Source: Tepidibacillus_B infernus
Lineage (GTDB): Bacteria; Bacillota; Bacilli; Tepidibacillales; Tepidibacillaceae
Assembly: GCF_048898065.1 (NCBI RefSeq)
Contig: NZ_JBLWFI010000001.1
Coordinates: forward strand, 1,302,001 to 1,366,000
Length of the DNA stretch: 64,000 bases
Reading direction: 5' to 3'
Shown here: positions 1-8,641 of the stretch, piece after piece
How positions within the stretch are numbered: the stretch's first letter is position 1
How the letters are laid out: each line of letters opens with the position of its first letter
Program-made: the position numbers and the translations under genes
Notes under the pieces: generated by a model
Told to the model about the DNA's origin: nothing
Database searches by the model: none
Seen by the model: the letters and a program-made list of their open reading frames with translations, nothing else

Positions 1-1018
1 TCGCTGGTGCCTCACGGATATCGTCAGTTTCCGGTTTAAATGCTAACCCCCATATTGCAATGACTTTTTCATGGAGATCTTCACCAAAAAATTGTAGAAC
101 TTTGTTTAGTAATTTTTGCTTTTGTTGACTGTTTACCTGATCAACAGCCTTTACAATCTGAAGTTCCACCCGATACTCTTTTCCAGTTTGTATCAATGCT
201 TTCACATCTTTTGGAAAACAAGATCCACCATAACCTAATCCAGCATTTAGAAAGGCCATTCCAACTCGAGTATCAGAGCCTAATCCAAGCTTCACCTCTT
301 CAATATCAGCACCTGTTGCCTCACATATGACTGCAATTTCATTGATAAAACTGATTCGAGTCGCTAACATCGCATTAGTAGCATATTTCGTTAACTCAGC
401 AGAGAAAATCGACATTTGAAGCAATGGATACCCTTGGTCTGTTAATGGACGGTATAGCTCCTTCATTAAAGCAGCTATTCGAGGATGATCTGTTCCAACG
501 ACAATACGGGAAGGATGCATAAAATCCTCAATGGCTGCCCCTTCACGAAGAAATTCCGGATTAGAAACCACATCAATTTCTATCTGATTTAGTCCTCGAT
601 TCGTTAACTCTTCTTTAATTACATTTTTTACCTTTTGCGCAGTTCCTACAGGTACCGTTGATTTATCTACAATAATTGTATAACGGTTGATATTTTGCCC
701 AATCTCTTTTGCAACTTGAAGAACATGGGATAAGTCAGCTGATCCATCTTCATTTGGTGGTGTTCCAACCGCGATAAAAACAAACAAACTGAAATCAAGC
801 ATCTCTTTTAAATCTGTAGTAAAAGAAAGTCGTCCATTCTCCGAATTACGTTTAATCATTTCATAAAGACCTGGCTCATAGATAGGCACTTGTCCACTTT
901 TCAACAATGAAATTTTATGTTGGTCTATATCTAGACATATGACATGGTGTCCCATTTCTGCAAAACAGGCTCCTACGACCAATCCTACGTAGCCGACACC
1001 TACAACCCCAACATTCAT
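1..1018 (-). CDS. UDP-glucose/GDP-mannose 6-dehydrogenase, 3' end outside the window
   Basis: NAD-dependent four-electron oxidation of a nucleotide sugar (most likely UDP-glucose to UDP-glucuronate) for surface polysaccharide. The reading frame is open from the ATG at 1018 to the window edge, giving 339 of the usual ~440 residues. The N-terminus has the Rossmann motif GVGYVGLVVG, followed by the family signatures GTPPNEDGSADL, VDKSTVPVGT and NPEFLREGAAIEDF. The catalytic segment GYGGSCFPKDVKAL is present with its Cys, and the visible end reads WGLAFKPETDDIREAP, also typical. An AGGGAAC ribosome binding site precedes the start. Glycosyltransferases follow upstream on the same strand, so it probably supplies their sugar. 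The family is firm; the exact substrate is inferred from the most common member. Confidence 0.9.
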   Translation of the reverse strand, partial: MNVGVVGVGYVGLVVGACFAEMGHHVICLDIDQHKISLLKSGQVPIYEPGLYEMIKRNSENGRLSFTTDLKEMLDFSLFVFIAVGTPPNEDGSADLSHVLQVAKEIGQNINRYTIIVDKSTVPVGTAQKVKNVIKEELTNRGLNQIEIDVVSNPEFLREGAAIEDFMHPSRIVVGTDHPRIAALMKELYRPLTDQGYPLLQMSIFSAELTKYATNAMLATRISFINEIAVICEATGADIEEVKLGLGSDTRVGMAFLNAGLGYGGSCFPKDVKALIQTGKEYRVELQIVKAVDQVNSQQKQKLLNKVLQFFGEDLHEKVIAIWGLAFKPETDDIREAPA

Positions 1019-1142
1019 CTTAGTTCCCTCCGGTCCATTTTCCTTCTATGTCAAAAGCAAATTAAAATATTCTTCTAATAAATTATGAGTTAGAAGGATT
1101 TGGGTAACGGCAGTTGACTATTTTAAAAAAATAAGGTCAGCT

Positions 1143-2384
1143 TTACAAGTAAAAGCTTAAAAACCTTGGAATCGTTAAGATGTTTTTCTCAATTGAATGA
1201 TCGATTGACGTCCAATCAGCTTTTTTTATAAGATCTAAATGATAAATACAAAGGTCTGGTAAAATAGTTTTCGATTTCGATTTTATTTTTTTTCTTTTTG
1301 CTATTGCCCTCAAAACGATCTCACCCTTTCTTTCTTTCTCCTCCATTGTGTCAACAAAAATCTCAATACATTCAGGATTTAATATTTCGAAAGGCGATAA
1401 AATGAGTACATATTTCCCGTTAGCCAATTTTAAGGTTTCTTTTGAGATTGAATGATCGTTTATAAAAATGGTTTCAATATTTGGATAAGTTTGATGTGCA
1501 ATACTTTGTCTAAGATAAGGTAATATTGCAGAATGATAAGGGTATGAAATAAGTAGAGATACAAGGGGGAGAGATCCAGAATCTCCTTTTTTCTCTTTGA
1601 TGCTTATTTTGTTTTTTAAGTCTACGTCAACAAGGTAAGGTTCGTTCCATTCTTGTAATGCTCTTGCCAATAAATATTTATACATTGAATACCAAGCATT
1701 TCGGTTTTTATACGTAATACTGTCATATCTTCTTCTAACCACCATTGTTCGTTTAGGTAAATAAGCCATTTGATAATGTTTAAGCAAGCGAAATACTGTG
1801 GCTATATCTTCATATAATCGGCCTTCTGATGGATAATCTGTCACCCATCCCCCAATAGCAAGAAGGGCTTCTTTTCGATAGAAACGTGGGATAGGAACAA
1901 AGTAATTCTTCACCCACTGGATCCGATTAAGAAATGGACGAGCTACCACAGCTTGGTGTTTCATTAAGTTCTTTCCAACTTTTTTTACGGTCACATAGTC
2001 GGAGTATACAAGCGCAACAGTGGAGGGAAGCTTCTGCATATAATCAACAAATAATTGAAGTGCAAGAGGGTATAACCAATCATCAGCATCCAATTCCAAA
2101 ACATATTCTCCTTCTGCGATCTTTAATCCCTCATTTAATATTTTGCCTTTTCCCTGATTTTTCCTGAATCGTTTATATTGGATGCGAGAATCGTTTTTTA
2201 TGATTGGGAGAATCCAATTTTTGCTTTTGTTTGTTGATCCATCATCTAATAAAATCAATTGCCAATTGGAATAACTTTGTTGTTTCACACTGGCAATGGC
2301 CTTTTTCATATATTTCTTTTCATTATAAAAGGCTAACAAAATCGTGACATAAGGTTTATTCCCAATTTTAACCCCTCCCATCAT
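1143..2384 (-). CDS. Family 2 glycosyltransferase with a second GT2-like C-terminal domain
   Basis: Transfers a sugar from a nucleotide donor onto a glycan; cytoplasmic, no membrane segment seen. Residues ~12-230 form a GT-A fold with LLDDGSTNKS near residue 46 and the DxD-type metal site ELDADDWLYP near 97-106. From about residue 270 a second, shorter GT2-like start is visible (PLVSLLISYPYH, IETIFINDHS) but it lacks a DxD, so this half is probably degenerate. The gene starts 8 bases after the end of the upstream glycosyltransferase, so the two are co-transcribed. The ATG at 2384 has no ribosome binding site before it; a GGGAGGGG lies inside codons 3-5, which leaves the true start uncertain. 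Confidence 0.8.
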   Translation of the reverse strand: MMGGVKIGNKPYVTILLAFYNEKKYMKKAIASVKQQSYSNWQLILLDDGSTNKSKNWILPIIKNDSRIQYKRFRKNQGKGKILNEGLKIAEGEYVLELDADDWLYPLALQLFVDYMQKLPSTVALVYSDYVTVKKVGKNLMKHQAVVARPFLNRIQWVKNYFVPIPRFYRKEALLAIGGWVTDYPSEGRLYEDIATVFRLLKHYQMAYLPKRTMVVRRRYDSITYKNRNAWYSMYKYLLARALQEWNEPYLVDVDLKNKISIKEKKGDSGSLPLVSLLISYPYHSAILPYLRQSIAHQTYPNIETIFINDHSISKETLKLANGKYVLILSPFEILNPECIEIFVDTMEEKERKGEIVLRAIAKRKKIKSKSKTILPDLCIYHLDLIKKADWTSIDHSIEKNILTIPRFLSFYL

Positions 2385-2392
2385 TTTTTAGA

Positions 2393-3625
2393 TTATAAAT
2401 GGAACAGCATATGAAAGGTATCTATAAAAAGATCAAACTTTTCTAACTTTTTAATGGTATCTTCTTCAGTAAGAACTTGATTCTTTTTTTCAGGTTGATC
2501 GTCTAATCCGATTTGAAAAGAGAGATGATTTATTTTTTTCTCTTCTGCTAACAACTCTGCCACTTTATGAAGGAATAGTAAGTATGTTTCCTTCAGCAGC
2601 ATAAATTGATTAGGATATTCTTGATTGAGCTGTTTATATTCTTCTAAAATACGCTGTTCCTCTAATCGATCAATATACCCAGCAATCGTCATCGCATGTG
2701 TAGAGGTTTCAAATTCAGGATGTTTTCTTTGATAAATGAGGTAATTTTTAAACATATCACGGTGCTGTTGCTGCGTAGAAAAAGGATGTTCTTGGTGATA
2801 ATGGGGGACTCCTTGATCGTTTTTTAAGACTGCCCCTATTTTATATAATCGATAACCCATATCTGTGTCTTCCAATCCCCACCCTTGATAATCCTCATCA
2901 AAATATCCCACCTTGTCTAATAGTTCTTTTTTTAAAGAGACATTTCCCGATAAAAAGGCCTGCCAAGGTAAATGATACCCAATTAATTGGTCCCCAAAAT
3001 GCTTTCGCACATCTGCAAAAAGAGGTTTTGGAAACGTAAGCTGTTGATAAAATCCAGATTTAATCTCTTTTTGCGATAAAAGTGGGATTGGTTTTTTCGC
3101 CTGTTTCAATCTTTTTCGAATGGTTTTTAGATTTCTTAGATGATTTCCTGGAATGAACTGCCAACGTCTGAGTAAAAGTGGTTTTCCCCGTATTAAAGAA
3201 TAAAACTTTTCAATTTGATCATTACGAAAATCGGGGTACAACGTTGTATAGACCCCATATTGTCTTAGAGCTCCTGTAACTACCATGTTTTCTTCTTCCG
3301 AATGATTTTCCAAATGATTTGCTACAAAATGAGAATCGACAATGATTTCCGAGTCTAGGAATATAATCACACTCCCGTTTGCAAGCGAAATCCCTACATT
3401 TCTCGCTTTAGAACGACCTAGATTTTTATCATAGCGAATATAATGATATTCAAACGGGGCTTTAAAGCTTTTTAATTTAGGGGTTAGATCTGTTGATGCG
3501 TCATCGATTAAGATCACTTCCATTTTAGATAAATCATATTTTTGATTTGCTAATGCATACAAGCTGAACAAATTTAAAGGGTATTTATTATATGAAGGCA
3601 TAATGATACTTACATCCTTTTTCAA
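2393..3625 (-). CDS. Family 2 glycosyltransferase (GT2 plus galactosyltransferase-type C-terminal motif)
   Basis: Cytoplasmic glycan-building transferase of 410 residues. It shows IDDASTDLTP at ~40-49, the metal-site equivalent FLDSEII at ~89-95 (D-S-E rather than D-x-D), and GWGLEDTDMGYRLY at ~248-261. That last motif is the ED acceptor/catalytic motif found in chondroitin-polymerase-like and beta-galactosyltransferase-like GT2 enzymes. The C-terminal ~100 residues are helical and Lys/Glu-rich, perhaps for partner binding. The start is TTG with GGGGGATGG just upstream. It is colinear along its length with the divergent gene at 3770-5011, so the pair comes from one duplication. Donor and acceptor cannot be read from sequence. 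Confidence 0.82.
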   Translation of the reverse strand: MKKDVSIIMPSYNKYPLNLFSLYALANQKYDLSKMEVILIDDASTDLTPKLKSFKAPFEYHYIRYDKNLGRSKARNVGISLANGSVIIFLDSEIIVDSHFVANHLENHSEEENMVVTGALRQYGVYTTLYPDFRNDQIEKFYSLIRGKPLLLRRWQFIPGNHLRNLKTIRKRLKQAKKPIPLLSQKEIKSGFYQQLTFPKPLFADVRKHFGDQLIGYHLPWQAFLSGNVSLKKELLDKVGYFDEDYQGWGLEDTDMGYRLYKIGAVLKNDQGVPHYHQEHPFSTQQQHRDMFKNYLIYQRKHPEFETSTHAMTIAGYIDRLEEQRILEEYKQLNQEYPNQFMLLKETYLLFLHKVAELLAEEKKINHLSFQIGLDDQPEKKNQVLTEEDTIKKLEKFDLFIDTFHMLFHL

Positions 3626-3769
3626 TGACCATCCCCCACTTTACTAGGTTGTAACATAATTAAATTCATTTTAATATTTTATGCTGATATGGGTTTAGAA
3701 GATTGTTCCCATGCCTAGTCCATCTTCATATTGTAGATAGAAACTATTTATTACGAAGGGAAAGGTAAT

Positions 3770-5011
3770 ATGTCTATAGAGGTAAGTGTCATTATGATCT
3801 CCCACAATAAATATCCTCAAAATTTGTTAACCCTTTATTCTTTCCAAAATCAAACTTATGACCCTGAAAAATTTGAAGTGATCTTTGTAGACGATTCTTC
3901 AACCGATCAAACAACCACTTTAAGCAACTTAGAAACACCTTTTACATTTAAATACGTACGTTCTAAACATAATGTAGGTCGATCACGTGCTAAAAATATT
4001 GGTATTCAACATGCATCTGGAAAAATCCTTATTTTTTTAGATGTAGAAATGCTAGTCGATCCTGACTTTATTGAACATCATATTCATCTTCATCAAACGA
4101 AAGAAAACCTTGTTATCTCATGTACCAACCAGCAAAAAATCGTTTATACCGTATTGGATCCAAAATTTAATGAAAAACAAATCAAACGATTCTATTCCAT
4201 GATTAAAACAAAACCAAAACTTCTGAGAAAATGGAAGCTATCTCTCTCGAATCACACTAAAAATATGCACTTGCTTTTGAGGTATATAAAAAGAATAAAA
4301 AGACCAGTTCCATTATTAGGTAAACAGGGGATTCAATCTTTATTTTTTCATCAACTTGCTTATCCAGATCCTACATTTCCTACGATAATCAGAGATTATG
4401 GGCCTTGGTTAAATGGATTCCATCTTCCTTGGATTTTTTGCATTACTAGAGCTGTCTCCTTTAGAAAAACTTTGCTAGATCAGGTAGGTTATTTTAATGA
4501 GGAATTTGCTGGTTGGGGTAGTGAAGATAATGAATTAGGTTATCGACTCTACAAAGCAGGAGCAACATTTTATGATGCACCACAGATTGCAACCTATCAT
4601 CAGGAACATCCCTACATTTTGACGGAGAGAAAGAAAGAAATGATTGGAAACATTGTGAAGTTTCAACAGATTCATCCTGATATCGATGTAGCAGTGATCT
4701 CATTACCCTTTATTGGTAAAGGAAGCTTTGTAAAAGCAAGTCAAGTTTTGCATGAATATAGAACACTTTCTAATCAGTATCCTGAGCAAAATAAGACTTT
4801 TAGAGATACATTAAAGAAAGGACTTCAAGCGGCACTTAAAATGTTTTTGGAAAATCGAAGCCTAGTGAATTTAAGTGAATTTGTAGGATTAAAGGATGAT
4901 GAAAAATGGAAGGAAACCGTGTTATCAGAGCTAAAAATCTTGCGATCTGATGATAGGTTTAAACGATTGGTAAAAGTATTTGATGAACTTTTTGGCGACA
5001 TTGAAAACTGA
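3770..5011 (+). CDS. Family 2 glycosyltransferase, divergent paralogue of the neighbouring gene
   Basis: 413 residues, aligned almost without gaps to the 410-residue protein on the opposite strand: VDDSSTDQTT at ~40-49, FLDVEMLVDP at ~89-98, and GWGSEDNELGYRLYKAG at ~248-264. The two diverge from a shared 144-bp promoter region, so they may be co-regulated and add related sugars. The DxD site is D-V-E here and D-S-E in the partner. Several positions conserved in the partner differ (for instance the segment after residue 110), which suggests a changed acceptor. No transmembrane segment is visible. The start is ATG with GAAGGGAAAGG upstream. Confidence 0.82.
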   Translation: MSIEVSVIMISHNKYPQNLLTLYSFQNQTYDPEKFEVIFVDDSSTDQTTTLSNLETPFTFKYVRSKHNVGRSRAKNIGIQHASGKILIFLDVEMLVDPDFIEHHIHLHQTKENLVISCTNQQKIVYTVLDPKFNEKQIKRFYSMIKTKPKLLRKWKLSLSNHTKNMHLLLRYIKRIKRPVPLLGKQGIQSLFFHQLAYPDPTFPTIIRDYGPWLNGFHLPWIFCITRAVSFRKTLLDQVGYFNEEFAGWGSEDNELGYRLYKAGATFYDAPQIATYHQEHPYILTERKKEMIGNIVKFQQIHPDIDVAVISLPFIGKGSFVKASQVLHEYRTLSNQYPEQNKTFRDTLKKGLQAALKMFLENRSLVNLSEFVGLKDDEKWKETVLSELKILRSDDRFKRLVKVFDELFGDIEN

Positions 5012-5084
5012 CATTAGGCCACTCTATTCACCTAACTTTTTCTACTCCAAGAACTTCTCCTTCTGCTTTTGTGACGATTACTAG

Positions 5085-6128
5085 TCAAAAAATCTCCTCC
5101 ATAATCATACGAATATCCTTTGTAATCTTCCATTCAGGATAATGAGAGGTAAACTTGTTTATATCACTAATATACCAAATATGATCTCCTACTCGGTGAT
5201 GTTCATTATAGGAATAATTTAATTTCTTTCCTGTGATTTCTTGCGCTAATTCAATCGCTTCAAGCATGGAAATATTAGAATATCTTCCTCCGCCAAGGTT
5301 ATACACCTCTCCACCCTGTCTAGGATTTTGAAAAAAGGTATGGAATGCGGAAATCACATCGCTAGAAGCAATTACATCTCTTACTTGTTTGCCTTTATAG
5401 CCAAATATCGTGTAGGGAATACCATTGATTACACACTTCATTAAGTAATTAATAAATCCATGTAAGACGACTCCAGATTGTTTCGGCCCAGTTAACACTC
5501 CACCTCGAAAACAAACTGTTTTCATATTGAAGTATCTCCCATATTCCTGAACCAATATATCTGCAGCTAATTTAGATGCTCCAAATAAGGAGTGCATATT
5601 TTGATCGATACTCATATCCTCAGATATACCTTTATGATAAGGATGGTTTGAATCAATTTCGAAGCGAGTTTCACATTCAATCAAAGGAAGTTGATTTGGC
5701 CGATCACCATACACCTTATTCGTGGATGTATAGATAAATACTGCCTCAGGACAGAATTTACGCGTAGCTTCAAGCAAATGAAGGGTTCCATTTGCATTCA
5801 CATGAAAGTCAGTCAATGGTTCTCTTGCTGCCCAATCATGTGAAGGCTGTGCTGCAGTATGAATAATTAATGAAATATCTTGTTTATATTCTTCAAATAC
5901 TTCTTCTATTTTTTTATAGTCTCTTATATCAATATCATAATGTCTATATTTAGATCCAAGTTTAAGTTTCAAATACTCACGATTGTTTATGGTCGAACCA
6001 CCGGAACCAAAAAAATACTCCCTCATATTATTGTCGATCCCTATCACATCGTATCCCAAACCAACATAAAATTCAGCTGATTCCGAACCAATTAATCCAG
6101 AAGAACCTGTTATGACGACAACAGACAC
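5085..6128 (-). CDS. NAD-dependent epimerase/dehydratase, CDP-paratose 2-epimerase-like
   Basis: Extended SDR acting on a sugar nucleotide, probably for the adjacent glycan locus. The N-terminal NAD motif is TGSSGLIGS, and IDNNMREYFFGSGGS follows, a substrate loop typical of the CDP-paratose/tyvelose epimerase branch, as is YTSTNKVYGDRPN near residue 135. The active-site YxxxK of the superfamily reads FGASK (Phe at about residue 182, Lys four later), so the usual catalytic Tyr is absent at that position. I recall similar Phe-containing relatives, so this may be a subfamily trait. The frame opens at a GTG at 6134, but GGGGGAGTGTTT places a ribosome binding site better for the GTG two codons later (6128). 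The real substrate is uncertain. Confidence 0.75.
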   Translation of the reverse strand: MSVVVITGSSGLIGSESAEFYVGLGYDVIGIDNNMREYFFGSGGSTINNREYLKLKLGSKYRHYDIDIRDYKKIEEVFEEYKQDISLIIHTAAQPSHDWAAREPLTDFHVNANGTLHLLEATRKFCPEAVFIYTSTNKVYGDRPNQLPLIECETRFEIDSNHPYHKGISEDMSIDQNMHSLFGASKLAADILVQEYGRYFNMKTVCFRGGVLTGPKQSGVVLHGFINYLMKCVINGIPYTIFGYKGKQVRDVIASSDVISAFHTFFQNPRQGGEVYNLGGGRYSNISMLEAIELAQEITGKKLNYSYNEHHRVGDHIWYISDINKFTSHYPEWKITKDIRMIMEEIF

Positions 6129-6342
6129 AAACACTCCCCCTAAATGTTTTTTTAAACTGATACTTTATTCTATTCAATTTTATTTTTTCTGAAATGAAAA
6201 AGATTTTTCTTTTTACTGTCTCTCACATATAAACATTTTAAGTAGAATATGATACATTATTAGTGAAGAATACTGAGACAAATGGACATGCAAAATAAAT
6301 TTTGTTCACACACAGAGGACAAATGTAATGGAGGGATGAATC

Positions 6343-7536
6343 ATGGCAAGCAAGGTATTAGATGATTTTTTGAAGCAAAATCTAGAGGATTTAAAAAGTA
6401 GGGGTCTTTATAATGTGATCGATCCTTTAGAAAGTCCAAATGGACCAATCATTAAAATTGCTGGAAAAGAGTTGATCAATCTTTCTTCCAACAATTATTT
6501 GGGATTGGCTACCGATGAAAGGTTAAAAGAAGCGGCGCATCAAGCAATTGAAAAGTTTGGTGTCGGTGCAGGAGCTGTTAGAACGATTAACGGTACATTA
6601 GAAATTCATATCGAGCTAGAAAAAAAGTTAGCAGAATTTAAGCATACAGAAGCAGCAATTGCTTATCAATCAGGTTTTAATTGTAATATGGCAGCTATAT
6701 CGGCAGTGATGGACAAGAATGATGCAATCCTTTCTGATGAACTAAATCATGCCTCAATCATAGATGGTTGTCGTTTATCAGGGGCAAAGATTATTCGCTT
6801 TAAGCATTCTGATGTGGACGATTTAAGGGCAAAGGCAAAAGAAGCCACTGAATCTGGCCAATACAATAAAGTCATGGTCATTACCGATGGGGTTTTCTCG
6901 ATGGATGGAGATATTGCCAAGCTACCTGAAATTGTAGAAATTGCAGAGGAATTCGGTTTAATTACTTATGTAGATGATGCGCACGGCTCCGGTGTATTGG
7001 GCAAAGGTGCAGGAACAGTCAAGCATTTTGGCTTATCAGATAAAATTGATTTCCAGATTGGGACATTATCTAAAGCAATTGGTGTCGTAGGTGGATATGT
7101 TGCAGGTAAAAAGGAACTCATTGATTGGTTAAAGGTAAGGAGTAGACCATTCTTATTCTCTACCTCTCTAACACCTGGGGATGTCGCTGCAAGCATAAAA
7201 GCAATTGAGATTCTAATCAACAGTACTGAGTTAAATAATCGTCTTTGGGAAAATGGAAACTATTTGAAGAAGAAATTAAAATCCTTAGGATTTGATATCG
7301 GAAATAGTGAAACGCCAATTACACCAGTCATTATTGGCGATGAAGTGAAAACACAAGAGTTTAGTAAAAAGCTTTATGAAGCTGGTGTATATGCGAAATC
7401 AATCGTATTTCCAACTGTCCCTAGGGGAACAGGTAGAATCAGAAATATGCCTACAGCAGCACATAGTAAAGAAATGTTAGACCAAGCATTAACAATCTAT
7501 GAAAAGATCGGAAAAGAGATGGGGATTCTTTCATGA
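6343..7536 (+). CDS. kbl: Glycine C-acetyltransferase (2-amino-3-ketobutyrate CoA ligase)
   Basis: PLP enzyme of the alpha-oxoamine synthase family. It cleaves 2-amino-3-ketobutyrate with CoA to glycine and acetyl-CoA, the second step of threonine breakdown. 397 residues, the normal family length. Signatures are NLSSNNYLGL at ~46-55, VDDAHGSGVLG at ~210-220 (Asp and His contacts to PLP) and TLSKAIGVVGGY with the PLP lysine at K244. The family also contains BioF and serine palmitoyltransferase; the overlap with a threonine dehydrogenase gene decides for Kbl. Start ATG with GGAGGGATGAATC. It overlaps the next gene by 4 bases (ATGA), indicating translational coupling. Confidence 0.93.
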   Translation: MASKVLDDFLKQNLEDLKSRGLYNVIDPLESPNGPIIKIAGKELINLSSNNYLGLATDERLKEAAHQAIEKFGVGAGAVRTINGTLEIHIELEKKLAEFKHTEAAIAYQSGFNCNMAAISAVMDKNDAILSDELNHASIIDGCRLSGAKIIRFKHSDVDDLRAKAKEATESGQYNKVMVITDGVFSMDGDIAKLPEIVEIAEEFGLITYVDDAHGSGVLGKGAGTVKHFGLSDKIDFQIGTLSKAIGVVGGYVAGKKELIDWLKVRSRPFLFSTSLTPGDVAASIKAIEILINSTELNNRLWENGNYLKKKLKSLGFDIGNSETPITPVIIGDEVKTQEFSKKLYEAGVYAKSIVFPTVPRGTGRIRNMPTAAHSKEMLDQALTIYEKIGKEMGILS

Positions 7537-8480
7537 AAAAAATCTTAGTCACAGGGGCATTAGGCCAAATCGGCTCTGAATTAATTCAAAAGCTTAGAGA
7601 TACCTATGGAGAAGACAATGTAGTAGCAACTGATATTCGAGAAACAGAAGCAGATGTCGTCAAATCAGGGCCTTTTGAGCTCCTTGATGTTACAGATGGA
7701 AAGCGAATGTATGAAATCGCCAAAAGTTATCAGGTGGATTCTGTCATCCACCTTGCTGCCTTGTTATCCGCAACAGCTGAAGCTAAACCACTTTTTGCCT
7801 GGAAAATTAACATGGACGGTCTTTTAAATGCTCTAGAGGTAGCGCGGGAATTAAAAACGCAATTTTTTACGCCTAGCTCTATCGGCGCCTTTGGTCCTAC
7901 AACTCCAAAAGATCTTACTCCTCAAAACACCATTCAAAGACCAACGACGATGTATGGTATAAATAAAGTAACTGGTGAGTTACTAAGCGATTATTATCAT
8001 CAGAAATTTGGTGTAGATACAAGAGGGTTACGTTTCCCAGGATTAATTTCCTATGTTACCCCTCCAGGAGGGGGTACAACCGATTATGCGGTTGAGATTT
8101 ATTATGATGCCGTAAAAAAAGGTGAATATACCTCCTATATTGCCAAAGGGACTTTTATGGATATGATGTATATGCCTGATGCGTTAAACGCGATTATTGA
8201 TTTGATGGAAGCAGATGCATCTAAGTTGAAGCATCGTAATTCATTTAATGTAACTGCAATGAGTGTTGATCCTGAGGCAATTGCCAAAGCCATTAGAAAG
8301 TATATTCCTCATTTCAAGTTAGATTATCAGGTAGATCCAATCAGACAATCTATTGCTGATAGCTGGCCAAATTCAATAGATGCCTCATCAGCAAAAGAAG
8401 AATGGGGTTTTAAGGTAGCATATGATTTAGAGAAAATGACTGAGGATATCATAAAAAAACTAAAAGATAAGCTTCTTTAA
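7533..8480 (+). CDS. L-threonine 3-dehydrogenase, SDR (epimerase-like) type
   Basis: Oxidises L-threonine to 2-amino-3-ketobutyrate with NAD, feeding Kbl encoded just upstream. 315 residues. The NAD-binding motif is TGALGQIGSEL at residues 7-17, with LAALLSATAE and the active-site TTMYGINKVTGE (YxxxK). This is the short-chain-dehydrogenase form of threonine dehydrogenase found in many Bacteroidetes, Firmicutes and animals, unrelated to the zinc-dependent TDH of E. coli. Its start codon overlaps the kbl stop region, so the two form one operon for using threonine as a source of glycine and acetyl-CoA. A terminator hairpin follows. Confidence 0.88.
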   Translation: MKKILVTGALGQIGSELIQKLRDTYGEDNVVATDIRETEADVVKSGPFELLDVTDGKRMYEIAKSYQVDSVIHLAALLSATAEAKPLFAWKINMDGLLNALEVARELKTQFFTPSSIGAFGPTTPKDLTPQNTIQRPTTMYGINKVTGELLSDYYHQKFGVDTRGLRFPGLISYVTPPGGGTTDYAVEIYYDAVKKGEYTSYIAKGTFMDMMYMPDALNAIIDLMEADASKLKHRNSFNVTAMSVDPEAIAKAIRKYIPHFKLDYQVDPIRQSIADSWPNSIDASSAKEEWGFKVAYDLEKMTEDIIKKLKDKLL

Positions 8481-8500
8481 GAGTAAATCATAAGGTAATC

Positions 8501-8536
8501 GGAAGGGGATTCTTATCCAACCCCTTTCTTTTTATT
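8501..8536 (+). terminator. Intrinsic terminator after the kbl-tdh operon
   Basis: Hairpin GGAAGGGG / CCCCTTTC (7 of 8 pairs plus a wobble) with a 12-base loop, followed by a run of T. Confidence 0.75.
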
Positions 8537-8641
8537 ACTAGTGACGTATGCTAATCTTTACCAAGCTGTTAATTTCATATAAAATAAAATTTCTAAGATC
8601 ATATTTTATTTTTAATACTACTATTTTAGGGGCGGAAACAG

